Assembly (NCBI GenBank): GCA_964023205.1
Contig: OZ026840.1
Location: 10,278,603 to 10,342,602 of the forward strand
Direction of reading: 5' to 3'
DNA length: 64,000 nt
Source of the DNA: Lutraria lutraria
Taxonomy: Eukaryota; Mollusca; Bivalvia; Venerida; Mactridae
Positions 34,931-50,000 of the stretch are shown one piece after another. Within the stretch, counting starts at the first letter, position 1. Each line of letters starts with the position of its first letter. The notes below the pieces were generated by a model, which saw only the letters and a program-made list of their open reading frames with translations, did no database searches and had not been told where the DNA came from. The position numbers and the translations under genes are program-made.

Positions 34931-35074
34931 AATGTTGATGTCTGTGATGTATGAAGTACTGTTTAAAGTTGAGGCCAACACCGTGCCAGCAGAGGTGGTA
35001 TTAGTCACTGGAGACTGTTCGGAATTAGGAAACTGGGATCCTAACAAGGCTGTTAAATTACAGAAAGATTCAGA
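34931..35074 (+). CDS. GPCPD1: GPCPD1 coding exon 1 (CBM20 start)
   Basis: Acceptor CTCTTTCAG, ATG at 34932, donor GTAAGT at 35075. Encodes MLMSVMYEVLFKVEAN and TGDCSELGNWDPNKAVKL, the start of a CBM20 domain. Ends in phase 2. A second in-frame Met (codon 3) or third (codon 6) could also serve. Confidence 0.9.
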
Positions 35075-38000
35075 GTAAGTTTTATTCTAAGTTTCTAAAT
35101 CTTTATCTATAAAATTTTTAGGGGCCAGGTAATGATGTAGTGGTTATGGCAGTCCTCGAATTTAGCCCTGGACCTTGGACTGAGTCCACCAAAATGGCCA
35201 TCGGTCCAGTACATTTGAAAAGGTCAGTGGTCCGATGGTCCTGTAAATTTTTAGTGATATTTTATCATGCTTTCACTGGACTGAATGTCCGGTTCTATAA
35301 AATGTTCTTTTTTCAATGTGAAGACTGTTATGGTCTCTGCCTAATAATCACTAGTCCCTCACTGCTATTGGTTTGAATCCAGCTTGGTATCAACTTTTGC
35401 ATGTGAGGAGGTTGTTTATGTAGCTTAGGCTGAAAATAAAAATAAGTTTGTTTGGAGTGCTCCTACTTACTCATGAAAATCCTAGCAAATGAATAAAATT
35501 AACTTTTGGGGGGGGGGGGGGGCATTTTTTCATCAGGTGAGCTTTTAGGATCGTTGAATGTCCGGCGTTTGTCGTCCGTCCACAATTAGTTTGTTTACAC
35601 TCTAGCAACCGCAGCTCTTAACGAATCGTGATTAAACTTGCTCACAATGTATATGGCCACAATGTCTCGGCTAAGTTCGATTATGGGCAAAATCGAACAA
35701 TAACTTCTAGAGTTATGGGCCCTTGACTTAGAAAATTTGATATATTTAGCTTGTTTACACTCTAGCGCCTTCATTTATTCACCAACCCTAATAATATTTT
35801 CAGTTAATGTGTATAACCAAAAGATCTTGGACAAGTTCGATTATGGGCGGATCCGGACCAGAACTTCAAGAGTTATGGTCCCTTGACTTTGTAAATTTGC
35901 TATATTTGAGTTTGTTCACACTCTAGCACATTTATTTATTCACCAATCCTAATCATATTTTCAGTAAATGTGTATAACCAAAATATCTTGGACAAGTTAG
36001 ATTATGGGCGGAATCGGAATAGAACTTTAAGAGTTATGGGACCTTGACTTTGAAAATTTGCTATATTTGAGTTTGTTTACACTCTAGCGCCTTCATTTAT
36101 TCACTGATCCTAATCATATTTACAATGAATGTGTATGACCTTACGGTCTTGGACAAGTTCAGTTATGGGGGGAATCGGACCACAACTTCAAGAGTTATGG
36201 GCCCTTGGATTAGAAAATTTGCTACGTTTTAGCTTGTTTAACAGTATTATATCTTCATTGTTGGTTTTGATCTCAAAATCTACGTAAAAATGGGTTATAC
36301 GAGATGGAAACTATATTACCTGGTCATTAAGTATAGTGCCTTTGTTCTCAGGTGAGCAATCAAGGGCCATCTTGACCCTCTTGTTTACTATTGTTATACC
36401 TTTAAAAAAAAATCTCTACCTATACCTACCTACCCTGTGCTAAAATTCTGGGTTAGAGCACTCCAAACAAACTTATTTTTATGTTCAGCCTTATAGAAAA
36501 TGTTGTTTCTACCTGTGATTTTTTTTAATTTCAAAATTACCTGTGGCTTTCTGAATATAGCGTGATAAATCAGAAAAGGGGAAAATATGAAATAAAGACC
36601 ATTCAATTTCAATGGATTATTTTGCATTTTAAAGCCATTTCTGGTGATTTATTTTTATGAGATGAATTTACTTGTAAATTCTTCTCATATAGCGATCACG
36701 CAGGCTATGAATTTCAACACTGCACTGCTCTCAATAGTAATCTTAGGGAGCACTTCGTACTACATTTTTTCGGTCTTTTTCGTTACTCGCTATGCTAACA
36801 GAGCGATACTGCACGCAGTTCAAACACTCATCCACAGACAGTCACCAAGCAAATACCATAGAAGCTGTTACTATATCGATTTTTCTATTTTTAGCGTTTA
36901 GGATACGCACTCTATCGGACACTTCATTGGTCATTGTTGTTTTACATACTAACTCGCTAACAGAGCGTTAAGTACTGCGCAATTATTGATTTTCCAATTT
37001 TAGCTTAGTATAATCTACTATAGGTCAAGTCAAAAGTACCTGGTATCATCAATGGGATTAAGTTGGCTAACAGTATGGGTCCCTAATTATACCCCCAGAT
37101 ATGAAATATATGGGGGCTATATTGGATTCACGCTTGACGGTCGGTCGGTCGGTCGGCCGGTCGGTCGGTCAGTCGGTCGGTCGGTCCGTGCGTCTGTAGA
37201 CACAATTTGTCCGGAGAATTTCTCAGCAACTACTTACAGGATTTTAATAAAACTTCACAGATGTGATCAGTAGTAAGCCTAGTTGTGCTAGCTTAAAGCA
37301 TTTTTCGTTCGGATTAATTTTCACTGAGTTATACCCCTTTGTTGTTTTTATACAGTATATACAATAGGCAAATTTTGTCCGGACAATTTCTCAGCAATTA
37401 CTCACAGGATCTCAATGAAACTTCACAGAAGTGATCAGTAGTAAGCCTAGTTGTGCATGCTTAAAGCAATTATTGTTCGGATTAATTTTCACTGAGTTAT
37501 AGCCCTTTGTTGTTTTTATTCAGTATATACAATAGGCAAATTTTGTCCGGACAATTTCTCAGCAATTACTCACAGGATCTCAATGAAACTTCACAGAAGT
37601 GATCAGTAGTAAGCCTAGTTGTGCATGCTTAAAGCAATTTTTGTTCGGATTAATTATCACTGAGTTATACCCCTTTGTTGATTTTATACAGTATATACAA
37701 TAGGCAAATTTTGTCCGGACAATTTCTCAGCAACTACTCACAGGATCTCAATGAAACTTCACAGAAGTGATCAGTAGTAAGCCTAGTTGTGCTAGCTTAA
37801 AGCAATTTTCGATCGGATTAATTTTCACTGAGTTATAGCCCTTTGTTGTTTTTATACAGTATATACATTAAGCAGATTTTGTCCGAACAATTTCTCAGCA
37901 ACTATTCACAGGATTTCAACGAAACTTCACAGAAGTAATAAGTAGTTAGCCTAGTTGTGCATGCTTAAATCATTTTTCATTTGGATTGATTTTCACTGAG

Positions 38001-41000
38001 TTATAGCCCTTTGTTTTTTTCTACAGTATATACAATAGGCAAATTTTGTCCTGACTATTTCTCATTGACTACTGCCAGGAATTCAATAAAACTTCTCAGA
38101 AGTGATGAGTAGTTAGCTTAGTTGTGCATGCATTAAGCTTGTCTTGGTTGGTTGAATTTTTTCACTGAGTTATGGCCCTTTGTTGTTTTTATACAGTGTA
38201 TATACAATATCTCAGTAACTACTCATAGGAATTCATTGAAACTTCACAGAAGTTATAAAAAGCAAGCCAAGTTGTGCATGCAATAACCAGGTTTTGTTTG
38301 GATTAATTTTCACTGAGTTATGGCCCTTTGTTTTATACAATTAGGTAAATTTTGTCCTTACTATTTCTCAGCAACTACATGCAGGAATTCAGTGAAACTT
38401 CTTAGAAGTGATAAGTAGTTTGCCAAGTTGTGCATGTCCACAATAGGTTTTGTCCAAGTAAATTTTAATGAGTTATGGCCCTTTGTTATTTTTTATATAA
38501 TGTATATTTAGAAACTGGTCTGGATATATCTAAGCAACAATTTGCTTCTGTGACAGTTCTAGTTTAGCATTACAATGAAGTGATAAAATGACCAGGTGTC
38601 AATAGAAAAAAATCAGAAAAGACAAAAATAAGCTTACAGATTTTTTTGCAATTTTTGTTACCCTTGATTTCTTTTAATATTTATCCCACAGTTACAAAAA
38701 TTACACCATAAAAAAGGTTACTAAAGTATAAACAACTTTTATATTTACTTTAATTTGATGAGATTAATGTTTAGTATAATAAACCAGTGATGAAGTAGAC
38801 ATGTGTCAAAACAGTACCATTTCCCAACAACCTGTATGAAGACAGTGTACCAAGTTACATTATGTATATTGACTAGGGGGCTATGAAGTAAAGGGTTAAA
38901 CTGGCAATATGATCCTTGAACTTTAATATTTGATTAAATAAACATTACTAGGTCCTTGTTTCGTTCAGAATTATTGATACAGTTTTAAACTTTGTATCGA
39001 CTCAGTGATATCCGTGCATCACAAAATTCATCTCATTTCAGGCCTTCAGGTCTTTGATTAATTTGCTGTTTGTGGACTTCTTTAATTTCTTTTCAATGGG
39101 AAATATAACTTCTTTTTGGGGGAAAATATAGCATTTTTAGGGGAAAATATAAGTTTTTTCGGCCTGTATAAGGCTGTAAAATATACGAAAAAAATCACTG
39201 TCTACTCAGATGTACAATGTACAATCCTAGGGTCTTACTTCGTCTTTAAAGATGGAAAAGTTGCCAAATGACCCTGACTGTAGGTACAGAATTGACTAAA
39301 CAATGAAATTTTAGTAGCTGTGTAATATGTGAGGATTTTTTTAGCTCACCAGAGCACAAAGTGCTCATGGTGAGCTATTGTGATCGCGTGTTGTCTGATG
39401 TCCGACATCTCCTTTTTAACCAGTTAGCCAATTTCAATGAAACTTTACAGGGATGTTCATTGCATGAAGCTCTACCAAAGTTGTTAATTTTTTTTATTTA
39501 ATTTAATTTCATTAAAAACTCTGGTTGCCATGGCAACCAATAGGAAAAATAAAAAAATTCTTCTTGTCCAAAACCACATAGCCTAGAGCTTAGATATTTG
39601 GTGTGTAGCATTGTCTAGTGGACCTCTACCATGATGTTTTTCTCTCAGGGTCTTTTTTGCTGGTGAGCGATATAGGGCCATCATGGCCCTCTTGTTTATA
39701 AAGAATGAACGATAGATAATTATTGACTAAAACTTGTGTATCTAAGCACATGTATAGTCCAACAACAACCTATGAATGATCAAAGATCAGCTAAGTCCAT
39801 TCTGGAGGGTGAGTGGCAATTTTGGAACATTTCGGTGGTTTCCGTAATATATAAATAACAGTTATTTGTCTGTTCTAATTGAGATTAAGTGCGTAGCTCA
39901 ATTGGTAAAGGTGCCAACACTTTTACTTAAATGCAGTCTGATTTAGTCAAGATGTTACAGGTTTGAACCCCATGTGAACACTTTCCTTTCCACTTTTATT
40001 GGCTTTTCCACATTTTGTTATTTCAAATTTTATTTCAATATTTGGAATGAATTTCGTGTGTATTTCATTTTATTTCATGTAATCACAATTTTAATTACTC
40101 TTCGTTAGCAGTATCTGTACTGGAACCACTGTCAGATTCTTATTATTTGCTCCGTTATAACCATAGGCAGAAGTGGTCTTAACATGACATAATTGTCTGC
40201 ATTCAGAATTTGATTTTGATCGCTAATATAATTTATACCCTTCTTAACATAAATGTACCGAAAGCGCGAGCTATGCATGATTTGAAAAAAAATAATGGCA
40301 AGATTAAGGATACAAACTAACACAATTCGGTTTAATAATGTAACCAGTCCGGCACTGATTTCAGGTCTATGTAGGCCGCCTCTTACAAAAGTGGCCTACT
40401 CAATTTTAATGTAAGGTCATGTTTAGTAATGTACTTGGTCATTGCATTACTAACCCCTATCTTAAAGAATGGAACAATCCTCAACCTTCTGTTATGACTC
40501 ACTGCTCGATTTCTGTCTATACCAGCTCCAACAATGGTATGTGTATTGTTAATAAGATATAAACATTGAAAGTATATGACATGCATGATAGATATCAAAA
40601 AGTCAATCTAGCTTGATGCTTTTCAATATCATAATTACAATGTATGAGCTTTTTAGCTCACATGTCACAAAGTGACAGGGTGAGCTTTTAGGATCAGTCT
40701 TCGTCTGGCATCGTGCGTCGTCAAACTTTATGTTGTGAACACACTAGGGGCCACATTTTAGCTCAATTTTAGCAAAACTGGGTCAGAACGTTAATATCGA
40801 CAAAATCTCGGACGAGTTCTATATTGGGCCATTTGGGGTCAAAAACTAGGTCACCAGGACCAAATAAGGGAAAACCTTGTGAACACTTTAGAAATCACTG
40901 TTTTGATTGGATCTTCATGAAACTTTGTCAAAATGTTAACTTTAATAATATGTTGGTCAAGTTTGATAATGGGTCATTTCCGGTCAAAAACTAGGTCACT

Positions 41001-44000
41001 AGGGCAAATTGCTGGAAAACCTTGTGAACACTCTAGAAGTCACTGTTTTGATTGGATGATCATGAAACCTTGTCAGAATGTTTGTCTTCATAATATCTTG
41101 GACGAGTTCGAACATGGGTCATCTTGGGTCAAAAACTAGGTCGCAAGGCCAAATCTTATGAAAAACCATGTTAACACTGTAGATTTCACAGTTATAATTG
41201 GATCTTCACCAAACTTTGTCAAATCGTTTGTTTTAATGATATAACAGTCAAGTACAAATATGGGTCATCTGGGGTCAATAACTAGGTCACCAGGTCAAAT
41301 CTTAGGAAAACTTTGTTAACACTTTAGATATAACAGTTTTGATTGGATCGTCACCAAACCTTGTCAGAATGTTTGCCTCAATGATATGTGGGTCAAGGTT
41401 AAACATGGGTCTGCCGGGATCAAAATCTGGGTCACAAGGTCAAATCTTAGGTAAAAATCTTGTAAATGCTCTAAATGTCATTTAGGTTCTAATTGGATCT
41501 TGGCCAAACCTTGTCAGATTGTTCGTCTTAATGATATTAAGGACAGGTTCAAATTTGGGTCATCTAGGGTCAAAAACTAGGTCACGAGGTCAAATCTTAG
41601 GAAAACCTTATTAACACTGTAGTTGTCAAATTTTGATTGTATCTTCACCAAACCTGTAAGACAATTAGAACATAGGTCATCTGGGGTCAAAAACTAGGTC
41701 ACGAGGTCAAATCTTAGGAAAATCTTGTCTATGCTGTAGTTTTCATGGTTTTGATTGGATCTTCACCAAATTTTGTCAGAATGTTTGTCTTATTTATATG
41801 TAAGACAAGTTCTAACATGGGTCACCTGGGGTCAAAACAATATTTTAATGAGTGAACAGTGATTGTCATGTGAGCGATATAGGGCCATCTTGGCCCTCTT
41901 GTTTATAGTTTCACTTATTTTTAGCTCACCAGAGCACGAATGTCCATCGTGCGTCGTTACGATTACGTGGCGTCCATGTTTACTTAAAACAACATCTCCT
42001 CCTACACCGCTATGCCGATTGCAACCAAACTTGGCTGGAATGATCCTTGGGTGGTCCCCTTTCAAAGTTGTTCAAAAAATTAAATTTCATTAAAAATTCT
42101 GGTTGCTATGGCAACAAATAGAAAAAACTTAAAAAATCTTCTTGTCTGAAACCACAGGGCCTAGAGCTGAGATATTTGGTATGTAGCATTGTCTAATGGA
42201 GCTCTACAAAGTTTGTTCAAATTATTCCCCTAGGGTCAAAATTGGCTCCGCCCCGGGGGTAACTCGATTTTACATAGACTTATATAGGAAATTTAAAAAA
42301 TCTTCTTGTCAAAAACTACAATGCCTAGAGCTTTGATATTTGGTGTGTAGCATAGTCTAGTGGACCTCTACCAAGTTTGTTCAAATTATTGCCCTAGGGT
42401 CAAAATTGGCCCCACCCCGGGGGTCACTTGATTTATATAGACTTATATAGGTAAATTAAAAAAGTCTTCTTCTCCGAAACCGCAAGGCCTAGAGCTTAGA
42501 TATTTTGTATGTGGCATTGTCTAGTGGACCTCTACCAAGTTTGTTCAAATTATGGCCCCGGGGTCAAAATTGGCCCTGCCCTGGGGTTTATTCTATTTTA
42601 TATAGGAAAATTTAAAAAATCTTCTTCTCCGAAACCACAAGGCCTAGAGCTAAGATATTTGGCATATAGCATTGTCCATTGAACCTCTACCAAGTTTGTT
42701 CAAATTATTGCCCTAGGGTCAAAATTGGCCCTGCCCCCGGGGGTCACTTGATTTATATAGACTTAAATAGGAAAATTTAAAAAATCTTCTTCTCCGAAAC
42801 CACAAGGCCTAGAGCTTAGATATTTTGTATGTGGCATTGTCTAGTGGACCTCTACCAAGTTTGTTCAAATTATGGCCCTGGGGTCAAAATTGGCCATGCC
42901 CTGGGGTTTTTTCTATTTTATATAGGAGAATTTAAAAAATCTTCTTCTCCGAAACCACAAGGCCTAGAGCTAAGATATTTGGTATGTAGCATTGGCTAGT
43001 GGACCTCTACCAAGTTTGTTCAAATTATGGCCCCGGGGTCAAAATTAGCCCTGCCCTGGGGTTTATTCTATTTTATATAGGAAAATTTTAAAAAATCTTC
43101 TCCGAAACCTAGAGCTAAGATATTTGGTATCTAGCTTTGTCTAATGGACCTCTTTTAAATCTGTTCATATAATGGCCATGGGATAAAAAACGGCCCAGAT
43201 GGGTCACTTGATCTTACTTAGACTCGTATAGAAAACTTCAACAATGTTAATCTCCAAATGACCTTTTCTCCTGGTGAGCATTTATAGGACCATCATGGCC
43301 CTCTTGTTTGGTGGTAGTTGTCCGCGGACGAGTAGCAAATCAGAAAAAAGAACACTGTAAAGTTACCGAATGCTCAAGATCCGTCGCTGAATCTTGTATA
43401 ATATTTTTAAAGATTGGCAACTTGTCAGTCATATCTGTAAATGACCATGCTTATTTATGTTGTTTGCATCTATCAACACCACTTTTAATTACCCCAAGTT
43501 TTGATTCATTATACAGATGACAATTCTATCAAATTAATCGTGAGTTCCTCCTTTCTTCATCGTCAGTGGTATTTAATAAAGTCTGTACCATTCAGTACGG
43601 TCCAGGTCATATTTTCCGAAAATTGCTACACACTTTACTGGATAATCACATGTTTTGATAGTATTTATGGAATATGTAGTACAATGTCATGTTACATTAA
43701 GCATTATGACCAACAAAATACCGAAGACTCGTTAATTTTCAAGAATGGGTGTTACATTTATATTTTCATGAAGTATACAAATTTCGGACAACAAATTTCG
43801 GATAACAGCACTATATCGTGCAAGCAGACGTCATCTAATGGGTATTAAATGTTAACCTGCTATAAATGTGGTATCTTAACCTTGATATTTAATCATGTGG
43901 CACACATTCATGATGAAATCTCCATTTGCCAGGGCAGCAGTGTTAGTCTTATGAAAATCAGTTTCAATTTATGCTGGATTATTGCAGGTAGTTTTACCTG

Positions 44001-47000
44001 ATTATGGTTCTACGTTCATAAAAAACATCTCCCTTCACATTTAAATGCTATTGTAGCTCAAAAAGGCAAAAGGTGCAAGAGCCAAGAAATTGAAGTTACC
44101 ATCAGAAATTTCTGTGAACAGGATTTATCTCCTTTCCTACCAAACAACACAACTCACAGTAACTGAATGTCGTATATATATAGATATATATAGATATAAT
44201 TATGGCATATGTCTTTGGGTGTATACATTCAATACAAAATCTGAGCAACAAAATATCATTAAAACTGACCTAGGTAAACTATACATCAAATAAGATTATT
44301 TAAAAAATCACAGTTGTTAACTTGATAGTTAAGATTCGGACAAGTTGACTTTTGCTCCGGACAACCTAGATTTTCCAGTCTGCTTGTCTGGTGACGAGTA
44401 GAAAAATATGATATTTCCACACCCCTGGCTATTGAATAGAAATTGGATACTGAATAAGTAAATTTATGGTTGACTGTTACAAAAACTAACTAAAATTTTT
44501 AAGCTGCTATTTAGTACCATATACTTATACTGTACAAAACGCAGGACTGTATACTAATAATTGTAAGTTCTGTGCGTTACGACAGTATAGCACTGAACAT
44601 ATGTCTTTACGTATTGATAAGATACAGTGAGTAAGATTGGTCACATGACTGGCTAGTCATTGGCTAGGCAGTGGCGCGGAAAAGCACGGGGATTTAGACA
44701 GGGTGGTTAGTTCTATGTTAGACATCGTCTCGTTCAGAGCAATTTAGTTTCGCTATTCGATTTTAGTTGTATATAAATGAAATGTATGTATGTATTAGCA
44801 GCGGACGGGTACAGTTTTCCCAGAGCTTGTTACATTTACAATCTAGTATAGTGGGTGAAGTTTTATCTCTGTTTTTTTACTCTGGCCTGGTCCACCACTA
44901 TAGGTCAAGTTTCATGATGTATCATAATGGCGATACTGTTATTTACATGTACATAGTATCATTATTATGCCTTTGTTGTTGGTTGTCACGTTCTCACCTG
45001 CAAACGAAAATAAAATTGATGTCTAGCCCACCGCAATACTGTATACATTGAAATTTTAGCGCTGGTTTAATCTACAGCAGTTGATAAGTTTCAGCCAATT
45101 TAACACCCCGCCAATAACTCACACCGCAGATATATAACACCACCAATAATAGCAAAACAAATAACTTGACTTAGCTACAAATAATTAATCAGTGGTTAAA
45201 TATGCAAATATTATGCAAATAAGTTATAATACTTTTGTATATATACATAAAATGGCATATTATAATAGTCATTATCAACAAAAAAATGCTAAGTGATAAG
45301 GACAAACAAGCAAACCATTACCATTTGTTAATACTAGTAAAAGGTGCTAATCTTCGACTGTGTTTGCAATTTTTATAACAAAGGGATACTATGAACGATG
45401 TATATTACAATAAGAAAAGGGCATTGTACAAGTATTAGGAAGGTGTGAAAATGGTTAAAAACAAAGAACATCTAGATATACAGCAAATTATAGTATAGGT
45501 TACATTGATGTAATTTTAGTGGGCGACGGACAATGGATGAATTTATTTTGGCGGATTTTTAAGAAATCGCCAATTCTTGACCACAGCCAATATTTAACTT
45601 TCCAAAAAACGCCAAATTTTAGCCCCACCAATTTAAAGACGTATACAGTACATGTTTGTTATTATGTAGAGTTAAGTGAAGACTTAGATTTATTAAATAA
45701 CTATTAATTATCAGCCTTGAAACTTGTTAACTGCCTGGCATGATAATGTAGTGGCATTTCCAACATGCGGGCCAATATCTAAATCACTTCCCATCTTGGA
45801 GCCGAAAAGTGATATACAGTAAAACTTCGTTATTACGAGCAACGATATCACGAGCACTAGACTTATCTCGAGGAGATCTTGAAGTCCCGACAATTTTTGT
45901 TCTTTCTTGTATATAAATTTCCATGCTTATTACGAGCATCGTTATCTCGATATCTCGAGCACATATCACGGTCCCTTGACTAATTTTTAAGCGTTAATTA
46001 CCATGATTATCTCGAAGAGTGTCATATTGGATATCGTTCACACCTGCATGTCAACCAGCGAACGGCCGTTTTTTCTACACGTCGTATAAATTGGGCAATA
46101 AAAGAACAAATCTTAATCGAATAATTTGTTTTTCACACCTCGTTAAAATTGGACAATGCACTCGTGACTTAAATGACAATGCAAATTGATTTGTTTATTG
46201 CAAGTTTGCAGTCATTTTTAAGTATCAAATACTTATGATTTATGGTGATAATTATATATATGGAGATCTTAATTATAAGAACTTAATTTTACAAGACTCG
46301 AAAGCAGATACCAATACATATACGCAGATAAATCTATGATTCACTTACTGCTATCAATAAACAGAAAAGATGTCTAAAAACACACACAATATGAGTTTAT
46401 TATGAGCATCAGGCTTATCTCGAGCAAAAAGTCTGGTCCGATGACTCCTCGAGATAACGAGGTTTTACTGTAGATACAAAGCCCGCATTGTAAGCAATTT
46501 GATTGGCTGCTAAAGCAGGGCCAGAAAGTGGTATAGATTTTAGCTGAAATGGCGGCCATCTTGTATTTTTTGTCGATCAAAGATACTTTAGTATCTAAAA
46601 TGAAACTGATTCAGATAATAAATAGTTATTTAATAAATTTGTCAATAAATTAGTGATTTGATGTAGGCCCTGTTATTTATCCTCAGGACAGTGGTATTTG
46701 CCTTTGGCCTTGGGCCAGTGGGAAAGCCCTCAGACAAATAACAGGGCCTATATCAAATCACTATTTATTAACATACAGTCGAAACTCATTATATCGAAAT
46801 CCCGCTTATATCGAAGTAAAGATAAAGTCCTGATTTTTATCCTTCTTATTTCATATTAAAAAAACGCACGTATATCGAATTCGTGGTTCTCGATATTTTT
46901 ATATATCGAAGTAGATTTTCGGTCCGAACCAAATATTTTCAACTATAACGTGACCATCTATGTCGAACCAATTATGTCGCCAACTTACAAAAGAAATGTT

Positions 47001-50000
47001 CGCCCCTTTTCCGCAAACAAACACTTACAATTTAAAATCGATATTTAAATATTGACAGCTGTATAGACATGTTAGTGTCCATTCTCACGATTATAAAACT
47101 GATACAAACTTTTCGTTGATGAAACAAATTATTATTAATGCTGCTATAAGCTCATTTAAAACTATTTTATGCATAATTGAAATGTATATAGCAAAGTAAT
47201 TATATCGAAAGTACCCGTATAAGTATCGGTATAAATGCTGTATTCTTATAACCCGTTACAATCCCGTACACTAAATAACACGATTACGTTATTATTACGA
47301 CACACTGACTTTAGCTCTAAAATGTAAACACGGGTATCGAAATTCCTATATCGAAGTTCGTTTATATCGAAGTACTTTGGCAAGTCCCACGAACTTCGAT
47401 ATAACGAGTTTTGACTGTATAATAAAATACAGGACTGTATATTTACAACTCTAAAAAATACAGGGCTCTATTATAGCTTGTATACATGTACTTATAACTA
47501 GATATAAAATACAAGGCTATATGCTTGTAACTCCATAAAATACAGCGATGTATAATTACAGTAAAAAAATGGCAAGATTATGGCCTTTTCAAAAGTGGCT
47601 GTACAATTACACCCATGAATAATCCATTACACCCAGAAAAAAACTCGGCCGTAATTACTTTTGACATTTAGAGGCCTTAGTCTGTATAAGTTTATGATAT
47701 GGTTGTGATTGTTTATGTTTAAATCAAGATGCATGAAAATTATGATGCAAATTCAAAATGGCAGCACCCAGATGTGCAAAATGATAAACATATCTACAGC
47801 TCTGCTTATATCTCTATAAAACACAGGGCTGTATACTTGTTGCTCTATAAAACACAGGGCTGTATATGTGTTGCTCTATAAAACACAGGGCTGTATACTT
47901 GCTGCTCTATAAAACACAGGGCTGTATACTTGCTGCTCTATAAAACACAGGGCTGTATACTTGTTGCTCTATAAAACACAGGGCTGTATACTTGTTGCTC
48001 TATAAAACACAGGGCTGTATACTTGTTGCTCTATAAAACATAGGGCTGTATACTTGCTGCTCTATAAAACACAGGGCTGTATACTTGTTGCGGGCTGTAT
48101 ACTTGTTGCTCTATAAAACACAGGGCTGTATACTTGTTGCTCTATAAAACACAGGGCTGTATACTTGTTGCTCTATAAAACACAGGGCTGTATACTTGCT
48201 GCTCTATAAAACACAGGGCTGTATACTTGTTGCTCTATAAAACACAGGGCTGTATACTTGTTGCTCTATAAAACACAGGGCTGTATACTTGCTGCTCTAT
48301 AAAACACAGGGCTGTATACTTGTTGCGGGCTGTATACTTGTTGCTCTATAAAACACAGGGCTGTATACTTGTTGCTCTATAAAACACAGGGCTGTATACT
48401 TGTTGCTCTATAAAACACAGGGCTGTATACTTGCTGCTCTATAAAACACAGGGCTGTATACTTGTTGCTCTATAAAACACAGGGCTGTATACTTGTTGCT
48501 CTATAAAACACAGGGCTGTATACTTGTTGCTCTATAAAACACAGGGCTGTATATTTATATCTCTATGAAAGACAGGACTGTATGCTTATAACTCTATTAA
48601 GTATAGGACTATATTCTTGCAAGCACTCTTATACTTGTGGTTTCCTTTTTTCCTAACATATAAATGTTTATTGTGTTATGTTAATTAAAGTAAACCACTA
48701 TATATTTCTAGGAACCGATGGTCAAAGAAGATAAAGTTTACATCATTACGAGATGTCGTTAGATATCGTTATTTCATCGCTCAGGTAGTTATTTCGGACC
48801 ATGAAGATCATCTTGGGAGATGTACAATGGTGTCAGCCTGGGAGTCCCACAGAATTCCTCGTTCATTTACAATTAATGGTAAGCGTAATATAGAAAGTGA
48901 CCCCTCCTGTGTCCTTGTTTCCTTGTGGCAAATTTACAGACAATAAAATGCTATGCCTGGATTGAAATGCCTGGTAGGTTTTTTTAGCTCACCTGATTCA
49001 ATCAGGTGAGCTTTTAGGATCGATGAATGTCTGGCGTCTGTCGTTTGTCGTCCGTCCACAATTAGTTTGTTTACACTCTAGCATCCACAGCTCTTAACTA
49101 ATCTCAATCAAACATGGTAACAATGTATATGGCCACAATGTCTCGGCTAAGTTAAATTATGGGCAAAATTGGACAAAGACTTCAAGAGTTATGTGCCCTT
49201 GACTTAGAAAATTTGCTATTTTTAGCTTGTTTACACTCTAGCACGTTCATTTATTCACCAATACTAATTATATTTTCAGTAAATGTGTATAACCAAAAGA
49301 TCTTGGACAAGTTTGATTATGGGCGGAATCAGATCAGAACTTCCAAGAGTTATGGGCCCTTGATTTTGAAAATTTGCTATATTTTAGCTTGTTTACATTC
49401 TAGCACCTTCATTTATTCACCGATCCTAATAATATTTTTTTGTAAATGAGTATAACCAAAAGATCTTAAACAAGTTCGATTATGGGCAGAATCGGACCCG
49501 AACTTCAAGAGTTATGGGCCCTTGATTTTGAAAATTTGTTATATTTTAGCTTGTTTACACTCTAGCGCCTTTATTTATACACCGATCCTAATAATATTTT
49601 CAGTAAATGAGTATAACCAAAAGATCTTGGACAAGTTCGATTATGGGCGGAATCGGACCAGAAGTTCAAGAGTTATGGGCCCTTGACTTAGAAAATTTGC
49701 TATATTTTAGCTTGTTTAACAGTATTATACCTTCATTGTTGGTTTTGATCTCAAAATCTACGTAAAAATGGGTTATACGAGATATAAACTATATTACCTG
49801 GTCATTAATTATAGTGCTTTTGTTCTCAGTTGAGCGATCTAGGGCCATCTTGGCCCTCTTGTTTTCTCTCAGTGGGGAAATATATATACTTTATTACTTG
49901 GGGAACATGAGAATATACCAGACCCAAAAAAGGCATTAAAAGGGTCTAATGATAAGAGATGATACAACCAAGAAGATGCTTGTTTGTAATTGAAGAACTA

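Noticed and set aside
39888..39990. A functional tRNA gene
   Set aside because: A-to-B box distance is too long and no acceptor or anticodon stem forms; more likely a SINE head.
47812..48560. Regular direct repeats resembling a CRISPR array
   Set aside because: Units are contiguous without unique spacers and the genome is eukaryotic; it is a minisatellite. The same holds for 62248-63390.
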